A stretch of 64,000 nucleotides of DNA from Spongiibacteraceae bacterium UBA5047 (GTDB taxonomy: Bacteria; Pseudomonadota; Gammaproteobacteria; Pseudomonadales; Spongiibacteraceae). The DNA lies in contig DIBR01000038.1 of the NCBI GenBank assembly GCA_002415025.1, forward strand, positions 34,429-98,428. Direction: 5' to 3'. The notes below the pieces were generated by a model. It was given only the letters and a program-made list of their open reading frames with translations. It was not told the origin of the DNA and searched no databases. Below are positions 24,485-34,005 of the stretch, in pieces. How positions within the stretch are numbered: the first letter of the stretch is position 1; the number at the start of each line of letters is the position of its first letter. The translations under genes and the position numbers were made by a program.

Positions 24485-27400
24485 ATGCGCGAGCTGTTCA
24501 GGCCATACCGTTTGTTGAAGCAGCTAGCAGGGCTGCTGGCGGCGGTATTCCTGGCATACCTCCCCGACGTTGCCGGTGCCGGAGAAGTCGGATACAACCG
24601 CGACATCCGCCCGATACTGGTCAAGAATTGCTTTGGTTGCCACGGTGACCAGAAGCAGCTCGAAGGTAATGTGTTTCTGAAAAGCTTTGCCGATGCCACC
24701 GGTCAGACCGGCTATGAGCGGGTAATCGTGCCGGGGCAAGCGGAGCAAAGCACCCTGTACCGGCGGGTCAGTGCGCCAGACAGCGAGCTGCGCATGCCGC
24801 CGCCGGAAACCGAAAAGCAGCTCAGTAGCACCGAGATTGCCATCCTCAGGCAATGGATAGACGAAGGCGCGCGTTACGAACAGCACTGGTCCTATTTGCC
24901 GGTCGAACGGCCGTCCGTGCCAGAGCAGGATGGCGAGTGGGCGCGCAATCCGATTGATCAATTCCTGTTGGTGCGCATGAGCGGACAGGGGCTGGCGCCG
25001 TCGCCGCAGGCGGATTCGCGCGCACTGGTACGGCGCCTGACGATGGATTTGCAGGGCCTGGTGCCGGGCTTCGACGAGGTAAGGGATTGGTCGGCTATCG
25101 GCAGCAGTGACGTGCAGTATCAGGCGCTGGTTGATAGGCTGCTGGCCTCGCCCCAGTTCGGCGAGCGCATGGCGGTGCCGTGGCTGGACTGGGTGAAATA
25201 CTCTGACGAAATCAGCGACCGGGGAGATTACCTCACCACCTTTTACCCCTATCGCAACTACGTCATCAGAGCCTTTAACGACAACAAACCCTTTGATCAA
25301 TTCACCATCGAGCAGCTGGCCGGTGATCTATTGCCCGAGCCAACCCAGGAGCAGATGATTGCCTCGGGTTACAACCACCTGATTGTGCGCGTGCAGGATG
25401 GCGTCGGCGTGGAAGCCATTCACAAATACCTGACCGAGCGTGTCGATAAACTGGGTCAGATCTGGCTGGCGTCCTCGCTTGAATGCGCCCAGTGTCACGA
25501 TCACAAGTTCGATAGCTGGTCGCAAAAACAGTACTACCAGTTTGCCGCCTTTTTTTCCGATCTGGACCGTGTCGGAGTCTGGTCTGTAGGAGTTTCCGGC
25601 AGCTCCACCGCGCCGCGTAATCCCGATGATGCCTATTTCAAATTGCCCCGTGTTTACATGCCCACCGCTGAGCAAACGCGGCGACTGGCCGACATTGACG
25701 CTGAGCTCGTGCAGTTGCGCGAACAGCTCGCCGCACGAGACAGTGAAGCGCGCGCCCTTGCCAGCGAGTTGAAAGAGCAGGCGGCAGACTCGCCCGACTA
25801 CTACCGCTGGATCGATCCGGAATTTAGCGAGGCCAGAGCCGTATCAGACAGTAGCCACAGCGATCTGGTCAAAGAGGTGACGCGCCCGCCCGGCGGCAAC
25901 GGTGCCATTGTGACCCGTGATATCCAGTTTTTGAAACTGAGCTCGGCAGAGCAGCCCGGTGCTGAATATGACCTGCGTTTTCGTGTTGACCACGAACAGG
26001 TGAGTGCGCTGATGCTGCGTATTACCCGACAGGGGGGTGACAGCTACAGTTTCAGCACGCCCGACAAGGTGGCGATCAGTGAAGTCAGTGTTGCCCTGGG
26101 TGAGGAGGGGCAGTGGCGTCCCGTGCAGATTGCCAGTGTAGAGAGCACCGAGCTGGGTGCGTTGAATGAAGCACACATGATCGATGGCCGGGATGAGACC
26201 CTTTGGCAGGTGACGCCGGACGATATATTTAACAAGTATCGCTACGAGCGCAAAGACGACCTGCTGCTGAAAACCCTGCACAACGAAGCCTTTGTGGTGT
26301 TTTATCTGGACGAGCCGCTGCGCAATATGAAGGGCAGGGAGCTGCAGGTTCGTATCCGCTTTCCCGATGAAGCCTCCAGAGCGCGCAGCATTAATTTGAG
26401 TTACACACCTATGTTGGCCGCCAGCCCCTTTCAGCAACACGCCAGCGGCCCGGTGGCTACTGCTCCCTGGCTGCGCAGTGTGCGCCAGAGTCTCTACAAT
26501 TTTGTTAACAAATACGTGTTCTTTACCGACTTCTGGGATTTCAATGCCTCCCAGATTTTCACCTGGTTTGCGACCAGAGCCGGTGTGTCCGCGCCGGTGC
26601 CTTTCAACGACATCATGAAGTCGGTATTGGCCACCATCAAGGAGCGCTATGCCTATAGCGAAATCTACACAGACCATGTCGTGCTGCGCGCACCGGCATT
26701 TCGGGAACTGGGTATGGCTATTCGGCGCCTGGAGCGTGAGCGCGAAACTGTGTGGGGAGAAATAGAACGCAGTTGGGTATCCAGTACTTCCACCCGCAGC
26801 TGGCCGGTTCGTGTGCTCAAGGCAGGGGCAATCAGTGATACCAGTGGCGAGCGGGTTGGTCCGGCGCTGCCGGATTTTCTGGGTGCACCGGCAGGCGACA
26901 AACTCACGCGGCTGGATCTGGCGAATTGGCTGGTTGCCGATGACAACCCGCTGACAGCACGCGTAATGGTCAATCGCTTCTGGCGTTTGTTTATGGGCCG
27001 CGCATTGGTTCCCACGTTAGAAGAGTTTGGCAGTGGCGGAGAAATGCCCAGTCATCCGGAGTTGCTGGACTGGCTGGCGGCAGAATTTGTGGAAAGTGGC
27101 TGGGATGTCAAACATCTGGTGAAATTGATTGTTACCTCCAGCGCCTACCGTCAGCAGTCCACGCCCAGCGAAGTGCTTGACCGGGTTGACCCGGAAAACA
27201 TCTACTTTGCCCGCCAGAGTGTGTTCCGACTGGATGCCGAGTTTGTGCAGGACTTTGTGCTCAAGACGGCCGGCATGCTGAGGCCGGGCCTGTACGGTGA
27301 GCATACGGAACACGGCGCTGCAGCGCGCGGCGAGGATCGCAACCGGCGCAGTATTTACTTGCTGCGTAAAAATATCGATGTGCCCCCTGCACTGAAAGCC

Positions 27401-27718
27401 TTTGGCGCAAAGCCCCGTGAAAAAAGTGTTATTCACCGGGCGGAAAGTATTACGCCCATACAAGCCCTGGCGAGCCTGAACCAGCCGCTGGTAGTGGAAG
27501 CCTCCGCTCATCTTGCGCAGCAGGCGCTGACCCAATTCGGTAACGATGAACAACGTCTTGGCTGGCTCTATCAGCGCGTGTTGCAGCGCAAACCCGATGC
27601 CAGCGAGCGCGCATTGTTTACGCAGGCGATGACCGCGCGTGCGGGAAGCGAAGCTGACTTCTGGATTAATCAGGCGCGTACTCTGCTGAGTCTGCGCGAA
27701 GCGACCGTGCGCAGTTGA
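24485..27718 (+). CDS. PSCyt1-DUF1549-DUF1553 protein (planctomycete-type cytochrome)
   Basis: The 1077-residue exported protein opens with a signal peptide (LLAAVFLAYLPDVAGAGE). The PSCyt1 heme domain has CFGCH at 49-53 and a likely Met ligand in ELRMPPPE near 104. DUF1549 follows (NPIDQFLLVRM..., RRLTMDLQGLVP) with a second CxxCH near 334-338 (CAQCHDHKFDSWSQKQYY). A middle region of about 300 residues includes a coiled stretch and a possible binding domain. DUF1553 is near 805-1050 (LTARVMVNRFWRLFMGR; MPSHPELLDWLA). This family is abundant in Planctomycetes and of unknown function; redox work in the periplasm is inferred from the heme motifs. Good GGTGGGGGAG ribosome site. First gene of a four-gene unit. 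Confidence 0.88.
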   Translation: MRELFRPYRLLKQLAGLLAAVFLAYLPDVAGAGEVGYNRDIRPILVKNCFGCHGDQKQLEGNVFLKSFADATGQTGYERVIVPGQAEQSTLYRRVSAPDSELRMPPPETEKQLSSTEIAILRQWIDEGARYEQHWSYLPVERPSVPEQDGEWARNPIDQFLLVRMSGQGLAPSPQADSRALVRRLTMDLQGLVPGFDEVRDWSAIGSSDVQYQALVDRLLASPQFGERMAVPWLDWVKYSDEISDRGDYLTTFYPYRNYVIRAFNDNKPFDQFTIEQLAGDLLPEPTQEQMIASGYNHLIVRVQDGVGVEAIHKYLTERVDKLGQIWLASSLECAQCHDHKFDSWSQKQYYQFAAFFSDLDRVGVWSVGVSGSSTAPRNPDDAYFKLPRVYMPTAEQTRRLADIDAELVQLREQLAARDSEARALASELKEQAADSPDYYRWIDPEFSEARAVSDSSHSDLVKEVTRPPGGNGAIVTRDIQFLKLSSAEQPGAEYDLRFRVDHEQVSALMLRITRQGGDSYSFSTPDKVAISEVSVALGEEGQWRPVQIASVESTELGALNEAHMIDGRDETLWQVTPDDIFNKYRYERKDDLLLKTLHNEAFVVFYLDEPLRNMKGRELQVRIRFPDEASRARSINLSYTPMLAASPFQQHASGPVATAPWLRSVRQSLYNFVNKYVFFTDFWDFNASQIFTWFATRAGVSAPVPFNDIMKSVLATIKERYAYSEIYTDHVVLRAPAFRELGMAIRRLERERETVWGEIERSWVSSTSTRSWPVRVLKAGAISDTSGERVGPALPDFLGAPAGDKLTRLDLANWLVADDNPLTARVMVNRFWRLFMGRALVPTLEEFGSGGEMPSHPELLDWLAAEFVESGWDVKHLVKLIVTSSAYRQQSTPSEVLDRVDPENIYFARQSVFRLDAEFVQDFVLKTAGMLRPGLYGEHTEHGAAARGEDRNRRSIYLLRKNIDVPPALKAFGAKPREKSVIHRAESITPIQALASLNQPLVVEASAHLAQQALTQFGNDEQRLGWLYQRVLQRKPDASERALFTQAMTARAGSEADFWINQARTLLSLREATVRS

Positions 27719-27726
27719 GGAATACT

Positions 27727-29088
27727 ATGAAACGCAGACAACTTTTGCAGCACCTTGCGCTGTATTCCGGCGGCGCAGCGCTGGGCCTCAACCTTTTGGG
27801 GCAGCGTGTTCTTGCCAGTGCTGGCGCCGATGCACAGTATCCTATTTTCAGCGGGCATCATTTTTTGCCGCGCGCAAAGCGGGTGCTGTTCATCTGGCAA
27901 CAGGGCGGTATGTCTCCCTATGAGTCGTTCGAGAACAAATCGATTCTGTATCGGCTGAACGATACCTCGCCTGCCAAATACAAGGGCCAGTGTTCTGTCG
28001 CCTGTCTCAAGCCTATCTATCCCTTCGCACCGCAAGGGCAATCCGGCATTGAAATGTCCGACCGTTTTCCGCATCTTGCCGGAGTGATTGACGAGATGAC
28101 GGTGATTAAAACCCTGCAGAACTTTGCACCGGCCCACCCCCAGGCGAGCAACTTCCTGTTCACCGGCGAACGCCTTAACGACAAACCCTCGCTCGGTGCC
28201 TGGGTGAACTATGCGCTGGGCAGTGACAATCCGCATCTGCCCGGCTTTGTTTCTCTGGGCGGCGCCGACAATATCAGCAACGGCTTTCTGCCCAGCGACC
28301 TGCACGGTGTGTACTTTGAAACCGAAGGTAACGCGCTGGATTTTCTTGAGCGACCCGAGCGAATCAGCGCGGCCCAACAACGTAGCGCGGTTGAACAGGT
28401 TGCGCAGCTGGACCGGCTGTATGCCGGTCGCAGCGGCGACACCAAGGGGCTGGCCCACGGTAATGTGTTTGAGCTGGCGCACAAGATGCAGTCGTCAATT
28501 CCGGCGGTACTCAATCTTGACGACGAGCCGGACTATCTGCGTGAAGATTACGGGCTGAATGATGACGCCACCAAAACCATGGGCACCAACCTCTTGTCGG
28601 CACGGCGTTTACTGGAAAGCGGTATCCGCTTTGTTCGTGTGACCGATCCCGGATGGGATCACCACAGCGGGCTGGACACTCAGTTTCCGGTAAAGGCACG
28701 CGGCATTGACCGGCCGCTGAGTGCGCTGATTCGCGACCTGAAACAGCGCGGCATGCTTGACGATACCCTGGTGGTAGTTGCCGGTGAATTTGGTCGCACG
28801 CCGTTTAACGAGGGCAAAATCATTGGCGGTTTCGGGCGCGGACACAACCCGGATGCAGGCATTGTGCTGCTCGCGGGCGCGGGAATTCGCAAGGGCAGCG
28901 TTTACGGCGAAACGGATGAGTTCGGTTTTGACACAGTCAAAGATCCGGTCAATGTTAATGATCTGAATGCCACCATACTCTATGCGCTCGGTATTGATCA
29001 TATGCGTCTTACCTACGAGCTGGGCGGCAGAACCTTTAAGCCCACCGGCGTCGGCGAATGCCGCGTGGTGCGGGAACTGTTTGCCTGA
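27727..29088 (+). CDS. DUF1501 protein (sulfatase/alkaline-phosphatase-like fold), Tat-type leader
   Basis: The 453-residue protein starts with a twin-arginine-like leader (MKRRQLLQHLALYSGGAALG). The body is DUF1501: FIWQQGGMSPYESFENK, APAHPQASNFLFTGE, the GEFGRTPFNEG motif, and the end block TDEFGFDTVKDPVNVNDLNATILYALGIDHMRLTYELGGR. The fold is related to sulfatases and alkaline phosphatases. The catalytic residue of true sulfatases is not evident, so the reaction is open. DUF1501 genes normally follow DUF1549/DUF1553 genes, as here. The ATG at 27727 with GAGGAA before it is preferred over the TTG at 27715. Confidence 0.88.
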   Translation: MKRRQLLQHLALYSGGAALGLNLLGQRVLASAGADAQYPIFSGHHFLPRAKRVLFIWQQGGMSPYESFENKSILYRLNDTSPAKYKGQCSVACLKPIYPFAPQGQSGIEMSDRFPHLAGVIDEMTVIKTLQNFAPAHPQASNFLFTGERLNDKPSLGAWVNYALGSDNPHLPGFVSLGGADNISNGFLPSDLHGVYFETEGNALDFLERPERISAAQQRSAVEQVAQLDRLYAGRSGDTKGLAHGNVFELAHKMQSSIPAVLNLDDEPDYLREDYGLNDDATKTMGTNLLSARRLLESGIRFVRVTDPGWDHHSGLDTQFPVKARGIDRPLSALIRDLKQRGMLDDTLVVVAGEFGRTPFNEGKIIGGFGRGHNPDAGIVLLAGAGIRKGSVYGETDEFGFDTVKDPVNVNDLNATILYALGIDHMRLTYELGGRTFKPTGVGECRVVRELFA

Positions 29089-29093
29089 GGCCG

Positions 29094-30611
29094 ATGATGA
29101 ACCTGTTAGCCTTCCTCAGTGACTTTCATCCGGTAGCGGTGCATTTTCCGATTGCTCTGCTGCCCACCGTGGCCCTGCTTGCCCTCTATCAGCGACTGCG
29201 GCCCGAGGCGCAATTGGGCAGCGCTATTCGCTCGCTGTTGTGGCTGGCATTGCTGGCTTGTGTGTGCGCGATGCTCTTGGGTCTCGGTAATCGCGCCTTC
29301 AACGGGCACGGTGGCGAGGAGGTCAATAGCCACGCCATTCTGGGTATCGCAACGACGGTCAGTGTCATGCTGGCTGCATTCCTGTACCAGTTTCCTCATT
29401 GGGCGCTTCTCCTCACACGGGGGTTGGTGCGGGTGTCGGGGCTGGCTCTACGCATCGGTTGGGGTGTGTTCAGGGCACTTTGGATTATCGTTCGTGCGCT
29501 GCTGCGTTTCGTCTTGATTCCGGTACGCTTGCTGCTGTGGTGCTCGGCCCGGCTGTTGCCAAAGGTGCATGCCGGTTTGGAGGTGCGCAGGCAGGCATTT
29601 GCCCTGAGGGCCAAGCAAGCGGCAGCGCGCATTCGCTACCGTCTGCACACGGTCATATTTGAGTACTTGCGGCCGGACGGAAGTCTCTGGTGGCAGAATG
29701 GTGCGCTGGCGACCAGCGTAGTGCTGGTGTTGGCAACAGGACTGTATGGCGCCAATCTCAGTCACGGTGAAGATCACCTGACGCGCAATATGCCGCAGGC
29801 ACTGCGCACACTCTTGCTCGAAGACCAACTGTCCGGCTCGCAACTTGATCAGGCCTATTTCGAAAAGGAAGTTCAGCCCGTCTTGCGTCGCTCCTGTGTG
29901 AAATGCCACGGCGACCAGAAACAGAAAAAGAATTTACGGCTCGACAGTTATGCGGCGGTGGTGGGTAGCGGCGTTGTGAAATACCAGAACCCCGAGGGCA
30001 GTGAGTTGCTGCGTCGCCTGTTACTGCCGCGCGATCACACTGCGGCCATGCCGCCCTTGCATAAGGGTCGACCGCTGCAGGCTGACGATATTACGGTGGT
30101 GGTGCACTGGCTGCAGGGTCACTCGCTGGAAAGTCTGGTGAGTCAGACGGGCGGGCTGGCACCGGAACTGAAAGCACTGGCTCGCCAGTTGCCGGCGATT
30201 GACGAGAAACGCCTGTCGGAACTCAATACGCTGGAAGGTTTGCGGGTCCGGCGGCTGGTAAATAACTACGATCTACTAACCGTTAACTTAAGCCATGTGG
30301 CGCCGATACATATTGAAGCAGCGCTCAACCGTCTGGCACCTTATGCCGTCAATGTCCTCTATCTGGATGCCAGCAATCTACAGTTAACGGCGACGCAGTG
30401 GCAGCGCTTGTCGGGCTTTGGCAATTTGCAGCGGCTAAACCTGAAATCCAGCAACATCGGCACGGCGGAGATTCAATATTTCAAACCCTTGGCACAACTG
30501 CAGTGGCTAAACCTGTTCTCAACCGGGGTAGCGCTATCCGTAGCCGAAATTCGCGCTATGATGCCGGGGTTGAACAACATATACCTTTCGGCGGCTGAGT
30601 CAGAAAGTTAG
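29094..30611 (+). CDS. membrane protein: DUF2231 + PSCyt1 heme domain + leucine-rich repeats
   Basis: The 505-residue protein begins with a DUF2231 membrane module (HPVAVHFPIALLPTVALLAL and three more helices), then an Arg-rich amphipathic stretch and another helix (SVVLVLATGLYGANLS). A PSCyt1 domain follows with CVKCHGDQKQKK and AAMPPLHKG, close in sequence to the heme domain of the first gene. The last 110 residues are leucine-rich repeats (YLDASNLQL; LQRLNLKSSNIG; LQWLNLFSTGV). It is probably the membrane anchor and electron partner of the operon. The start at 29094 lies 5 bases after the previous stop, with TGAGG overlapping that stop. Confidence 0.82.
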   Translation: MMNLLAFLSDFHPVAVHFPIALLPTVALLALYQRLRPEAQLGSAIRSLLWLALLACVCAMLLGLGNRAFNGHGGEEVNSHAILGIATTVSVMLAAFLYQFPHWALLLTRGLVRVSGLALRIGWGVFRALWIIVRALLRFVLIPVRLLLWCSARLLPKVHAGLEVRRQAFALRAKQAAARIRYRLHTVIFEYLRPDGSLWWQNGALATSVVLVLATGLYGANLSHGEDHLTRNMPQALRTLLLEDQLSGSQLDQAYFEKEVQPVLRRSCVKCHGDQKQKKNLRLDSYAAVVGSGVVKYQNPEGSELLRRLLLPRDHTAAMPPLHKGRPLQADDITVVVHWLQGHSLESLVSQTGGLAPELKALARQLPAIDEKRLSELNTLEGLRVRRLVNNYDLLTVNLSHVAPIHIEAALNRLAPYAVNVLYLDASNLQLTATQWQRLSGFGNLQRLNLKSSNIGTAEIQYFKPLAQLQWLNLFSTGVALSVAEIRAMMPGLNNIYLSAAESES

Positions 30612-30656
30612 CTTACAGGTTTGCTCTACTATAAAGATAATAAAAGAGGTGGAAAC

Positions 30657-32975
30657 ATGATGCGGTCTTATTCCCTGTGGGCAGTTCCGGCGGCGGTGAG
30701 TCTGTTGTTTGCGATCAATCCGGTATTCGCACAAGGCGAGGCGAAAGCACGTCCCGCGCAGATGATCGAAGAAGTGTTTGTAACGGTGAGCAAGCGTACC
30801 GAATCGGTTCAGGAAATCAGCGCTGCCGTTTCGGCCTTTCCCGAAGACTTGCTCAAGGAAAATAATATTCAGGGCTTCTCGGCACTCGCCGACATTACCC
30901 CCGGCCTGGTCTCACGCGATGGTAACAACCTGACCATTCGCGGCATTGGTCAGGCGCGCAATGGCACCTCGCCGGTCGCCTTTCACGTTAACGGCTATTT
31001 CATCAATGACCACGAGGCCAGGGAGGAGTTTTACGACTTTTCCACCGTAGAGGTCATTCGCGGTCCGTCCGGTACGGTCTATGGGCGTAACGCAACAGCG
31101 GGCGCCATTAATGTTCGCTGGAACCGGCCAATCGAAGAGTGGACCGGTGGCCTTGAATACCGGCGCGCAGACTACAATGCCGAGCGCTATCGCGGCCATA
31201 TCAATGTGCCCTTGCTGGGTGAGGGCAACCGGGCATTGATGGCGCGCTTCGCCGGGCAGTGGCAAACCCAGAGCGGTCATCTGGATAATCTGCTGGCACC
31301 GAGCGACGAGGAGCCCGATAGCGAGAGCAACAGCTTTTATCGCGTTTACCTGGGCAGTCAGGTAAACGACAAACTCTGGCTGGGGCTGCGGGCGATCAAG
31401 CTCAGGCGGGAAATTGATGCCGGTCTGGTGGCAAGCCCCTCCATCTCAACACGCCAGAGCGGCATTCTGGAAAAGTTTGGCGCGCAGCCGCTGCCACTCG
31501 ATCTGTTGAAAGTGCGTTCGCGACAGTACCAGCAGGTAGACGATGCCTATACCAACCGCAGCCGGGTGGTGGCGGAATTAACCTGGAACATGACCGACCT
31601 GCCATTGTTTGGCGATGTCGACCTTGATCTGTTTGGCGGGAATGACCGTCGCCGCTATTTTACGTACTCCGACGTTGACGGTACCGAAGAACCGATTCTC
31701 GAAACCATTAACTGGAACGATGGCATAGGTCGCAATGCCGAGCTGCGTTTTACTTCCCAGAATGACTCCGGGGTTGACTGGATTCTCGGCTTTTTCTGGT
31801 ATCGAAACGATCAGCACGAAACCCTGCATGTAGACGCGCGTACCGAAGAGGGCGTGGCAACCTTGTTTCCCGCTCTGGCGCCGCTGCTATTGCCTGATCA
31901 GATTTTTGATGCCGACGTGGATTTCATCGACCAAAACCGCAGCGAGAAAAACGAAGCGGCCTTCTTCAACCTCCGTTTGGATCTGGACGTGATCTGGTCC
32001 TCACTGCCGGATATGGAAGTCTTTGCCGGCATTCGCCAGAACAGCGATGAATATCGCCTGAAGACCGCTCGTGAAACCGTAAATGCCACCCATCGGCTGT
32101 CGGGCGTTACGATTCCCTTCTCGGACAAAAGCACTGATGTCGGCGGCGAATCTGACGCAACCACCGGCGAGTTCGGTGCCAAGTGGTTTTACTCCGAAGA
32201 CGGAATGCTCTATGGCAAGTTTGCCAACGGCTACAAGCCGGGTACTTCGCAGTTGCAGGTGGATGGCTCGATCAACGACGTTGATCCCGAGTTTTTGAAT
32301 ATGTGGGAATTCGGCTGGAAAACAGCACTGTTCGATAACCGCTCACTGGTATTGAACCTATCGGTATTTGACTACGATTACGAGGATTTACAGGTATCGA
32401 AAATTATTATCACCGGCGTGAAACTCGAAAATGCCGGTGAGGCCAGTATTCAGGGTGTCGAAGCCGAGCTGCAGTGGGTACCCAATGACGCCTTCAGCGC
32501 ATTGTTCTCGCTCGCGTGGCTGGACGCACGCTTCGAGGAGTTCTGCGGCAAGGACGAAGAGCAGGTGGATCAGGCGACCCAGCCCGGTTGTACGGATTCC
32601 GAGCCGCATAATTTCAAGGGGGCGAAGATGTCTGATGCCCCTGAAGTCACGTTTGGGGCGTTATTGCGGTATGTGGTTAATCTGGGTGACTGGGGAACCC
32701 TGACCCCGGCCCTGAAGTTCAGCTGGAGTGATGATTACCAGCGGCGGCCCTACGACAACCCGATCGACAAGATTGATGCTCACCATAAAACCGACGTTCG
32801 CCTGTCGTGGCAAAGCGCTGGTGGTCATTACCGGGTAGAGGCCTTTGCGGAGAATCTCGAAAATCACGACGAGCTGTTTACCCACCACTTCTCGATGCCC
32901 GACCCCGGTAACTACTCTCTGTTTGCGCCCCAGGCTCCGCGCACGGCGGGGATTTTGTTTGAGGCAATTTACTGA
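30657..32975 (+). CDS. TonB-dependent outer-membrane receptor
   Basis: The 772-residue receptor has a signal peptide (VSLLFAINPVFAQG) and a TonB-box-like start (IEEVFVTVSKR). The plug domain shows TIRGIGQARNG and VEVIRGPSGTVYGRNATAGAINV. The 22-strand barrel ends in an aromatic residue (GILFEAIY). It is of the broad iron-complex/carbohydrate type and the ligand cannot be read from sequence. Its place 45 bases after the DUF2231 gene makes it the likely uptake port for whatever the three redox proteins process. AGAGGTGG precedes the ATG at 30657. Confidence 0.88.
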   Translation: MMRSYSLWAVPAAVSLLFAINPVFAQGEAKARPAQMIEEVFVTVSKRTESVQEISAAVSAFPEDLLKENNIQGFSALADITPGLVSRDGNNLTIRGIGQARNGTSPVAFHVNGYFINDHEAREEFYDFSTVEVIRGPSGTVYGRNATAGAINVRWNRPIEEWTGGLEYRRADYNAERYRGHINVPLLGEGNRALMARFAGQWQTQSGHLDNLLAPSDEEPDSESNSFYRVYLGSQVNDKLWLGLRAIKLRREIDAGLVASPSISTRQSGILEKFGAQPLPLDLLKVRSRQYQQVDDAYTNRSRVVAELTWNMTDLPLFGDVDLDLFGGNDRRRYFTYSDVDGTEEPILETINWNDGIGRNAELRFTSQNDSGVDWILGFFWYRNDQHETLHVDARTEEGVATLFPALAPLLLPDQIFDADVDFIDQNRSEKNEAAFFNLRLDLDVIWSSLPDMEVFAGIRQNSDEYRLKTARETVNATHRLSGVTIPFSDKSTDVGGESDATTGEFGAKWFYSEDGMLYGKFANGYKPGTSQLQVDGSINDVDPEFLNMWEFGWKTALFDNRSLVLNLSVFDYDYEDLQVSKIIITGVKLENAGEASIQGVEAELQWVPNDAFSALFSLAWLDARFEEFCGKDEEQVDQATQPGCTDSEPHNFKGAKMSDAPEVTFGALLRYVVNLGDWGTLTPALKFSWSDDYQRRPYDNPIDKIDAHHKTDVRLSWQSAGGHYRVEAFAENLENHDELFTHHFSMPDPGNYSLFAPQAPRTAGILFEAIY

Positions 32976-32990
32976 TATCGCCCCTGCGCC

Positions 32991-33005
32991 GATCACCGGG
33001 TGATC
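32991..33005. terminator. short hairpin at the TonB receptor / LysR convergent junction
   Basis: GATCACC and GGTGATC pair around one base and overlap the stop codon of the LysR gene. Only 17 bases separate the two genes. There is no T tract, so a terminator role is weak. Confidence 0.3.
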
Positions 33006-33889
33006 AGCAATTTGAATTGCTCACAGACCGGTGTCAGTGGCTGATTCCTGCGATGCAGAATGCACCATGACCGGCGTATCGGGTGGTTCGCGATATTCAG
33101 TGTAATCAGCTTTTTCTCTGCCAGTTCGGTGGCGCAGCTATCGATGGGGAGCAGTGCTACTCCGAGCCGGTTTCTTGCACCTGCAATCAAAGCTTCGCTG
33201 GAGCCCAGTTGATGCGTTGCTTTGGGTTGCACCGCAGCCTGCCGGAACAGCTCGTCCAGAATCAGTCGAGTGCCGGAACCGGGTTCCCTGATAAGAAAAG
33301 TTTCCTTTGCCAGTGCGGCGAAGGGAATGCCTTTGTGATCGCGCAGCGGGTGGTCGGGCCAGGCTACGATGATGAGCTGATTTTCCCGAAAGGGCGTGAA
33401 CTGAATGGAGCGGTCTTCCGGCGGGGAGCAGGTGATCACCAGTTCATGGCGGTTATCGAGCAGCCGCTTGACTGCGCTCGCCCGGTTGCCAACTTCCAGA
33501 TTGATCTGTACCTGCGGGAATTGCTGGCTGAATCCGGCCAGTAGCTCGGGCATGAAATATTGGGCGCTGCTCTCGATGGCAACGGATAGGGTGCCTTTGA
33601 TCTCGCCGCGCAGTTCTGCCAGCTCCATCTCCACACCGACCAGCCGTTGCTGCATATCCCGGGCGGCTCGCTCCAGCGCTTGACCTGCGCGGGTGATATG
33701 GAGCCGCTTGCCCCGGTATTCAAACAGCATTTCACCGGTCAACTGCTCCAGCTGCCGCATCTGGGCGCTGACTGCGGGTTGGGTCAGCGCGAGCTCCTCT
33801 GCGGCGCGGGAATAGCTGCGCAGCCGGCTGACGGCCAGATAAATCTCGATTTGGCGAAGGGTAATCCTGTGCAGGTAGGAAGGGCGCAT
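32993..33889 (-). CDS. LysR-family regulator, likely of pyruvate carboxylase (PycR-like)
   Basis: The 298-residue protein has the LysR HTH at its start (LRQIEIYLAVSRLRSYSRAAEELALTQPAVSAQMRQLE, residues 10-50) and a LysR substrate-binding domain (GTLSVAIESSAQYFMPELL; FLIREPGSGTR). It belongs to the CbbR/CysB-like side of the family. It is divergent from the two carboxylase genes, the same arrangement as pycR-pycA-pycB in Pseudomonas aeruginosa, so control of those genes is likely. The shared 116-base space holds an inverted repeat typical of LysR sites. Confidence 0.85.
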   Translation of the reverse strand: MRPSYLHRITLRQIEIYLAVSRLRSYSRAAEELALTQPAVSAQMRQLEQLTGEMLFEYRGKRLHITRAGQALERAARDMQQRLVGVEMELAELRGEIKGTLSVAIESSAQYFMPELLAGFSQQFPQVQINLEVGNRASAVKRLLDNRHELVITCSPPEDRSIQFTPFRENQLIIVAWPDHPLRDHKGIPFAALAKETFLIREPGSGTRLILDELFRQAAVQPKATHQLGSSEALIAGARNRLGVALLPIDSCATELAEKKLITLNIANHPIRRSWCILHRRNQPLTPVCEQFKLLITR

Positions 33890-33901
33890 AATGCTGTAAG
33901 T

Positions 33902-33917
33902 ATAAGTAATGCCTTAT
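33902..33917 (+). promoter_or_regulatory. candidate LysR box between pycR-like and pycA genes
   Basis: ATAAG-TAATGC-CTTAT is an interrupted palindrome of the T-N11-A class, 13 bases upstream of the LysR start and about 90 upstream of the carboxylase start. The flanks carry two AAGTATA direct repeats (33898-33904 and 33922-33928) that could be further half-sites. Confidence 0.5.
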
Positions 33918-34005
33918 GCTCAAGTATAGAAATATCAATTATTCATGCGGCGGGCAATGGCGTAGAGTAGCCCGCATCAAGAATGACCGGGGGTAACGAC
34001 AGGCG

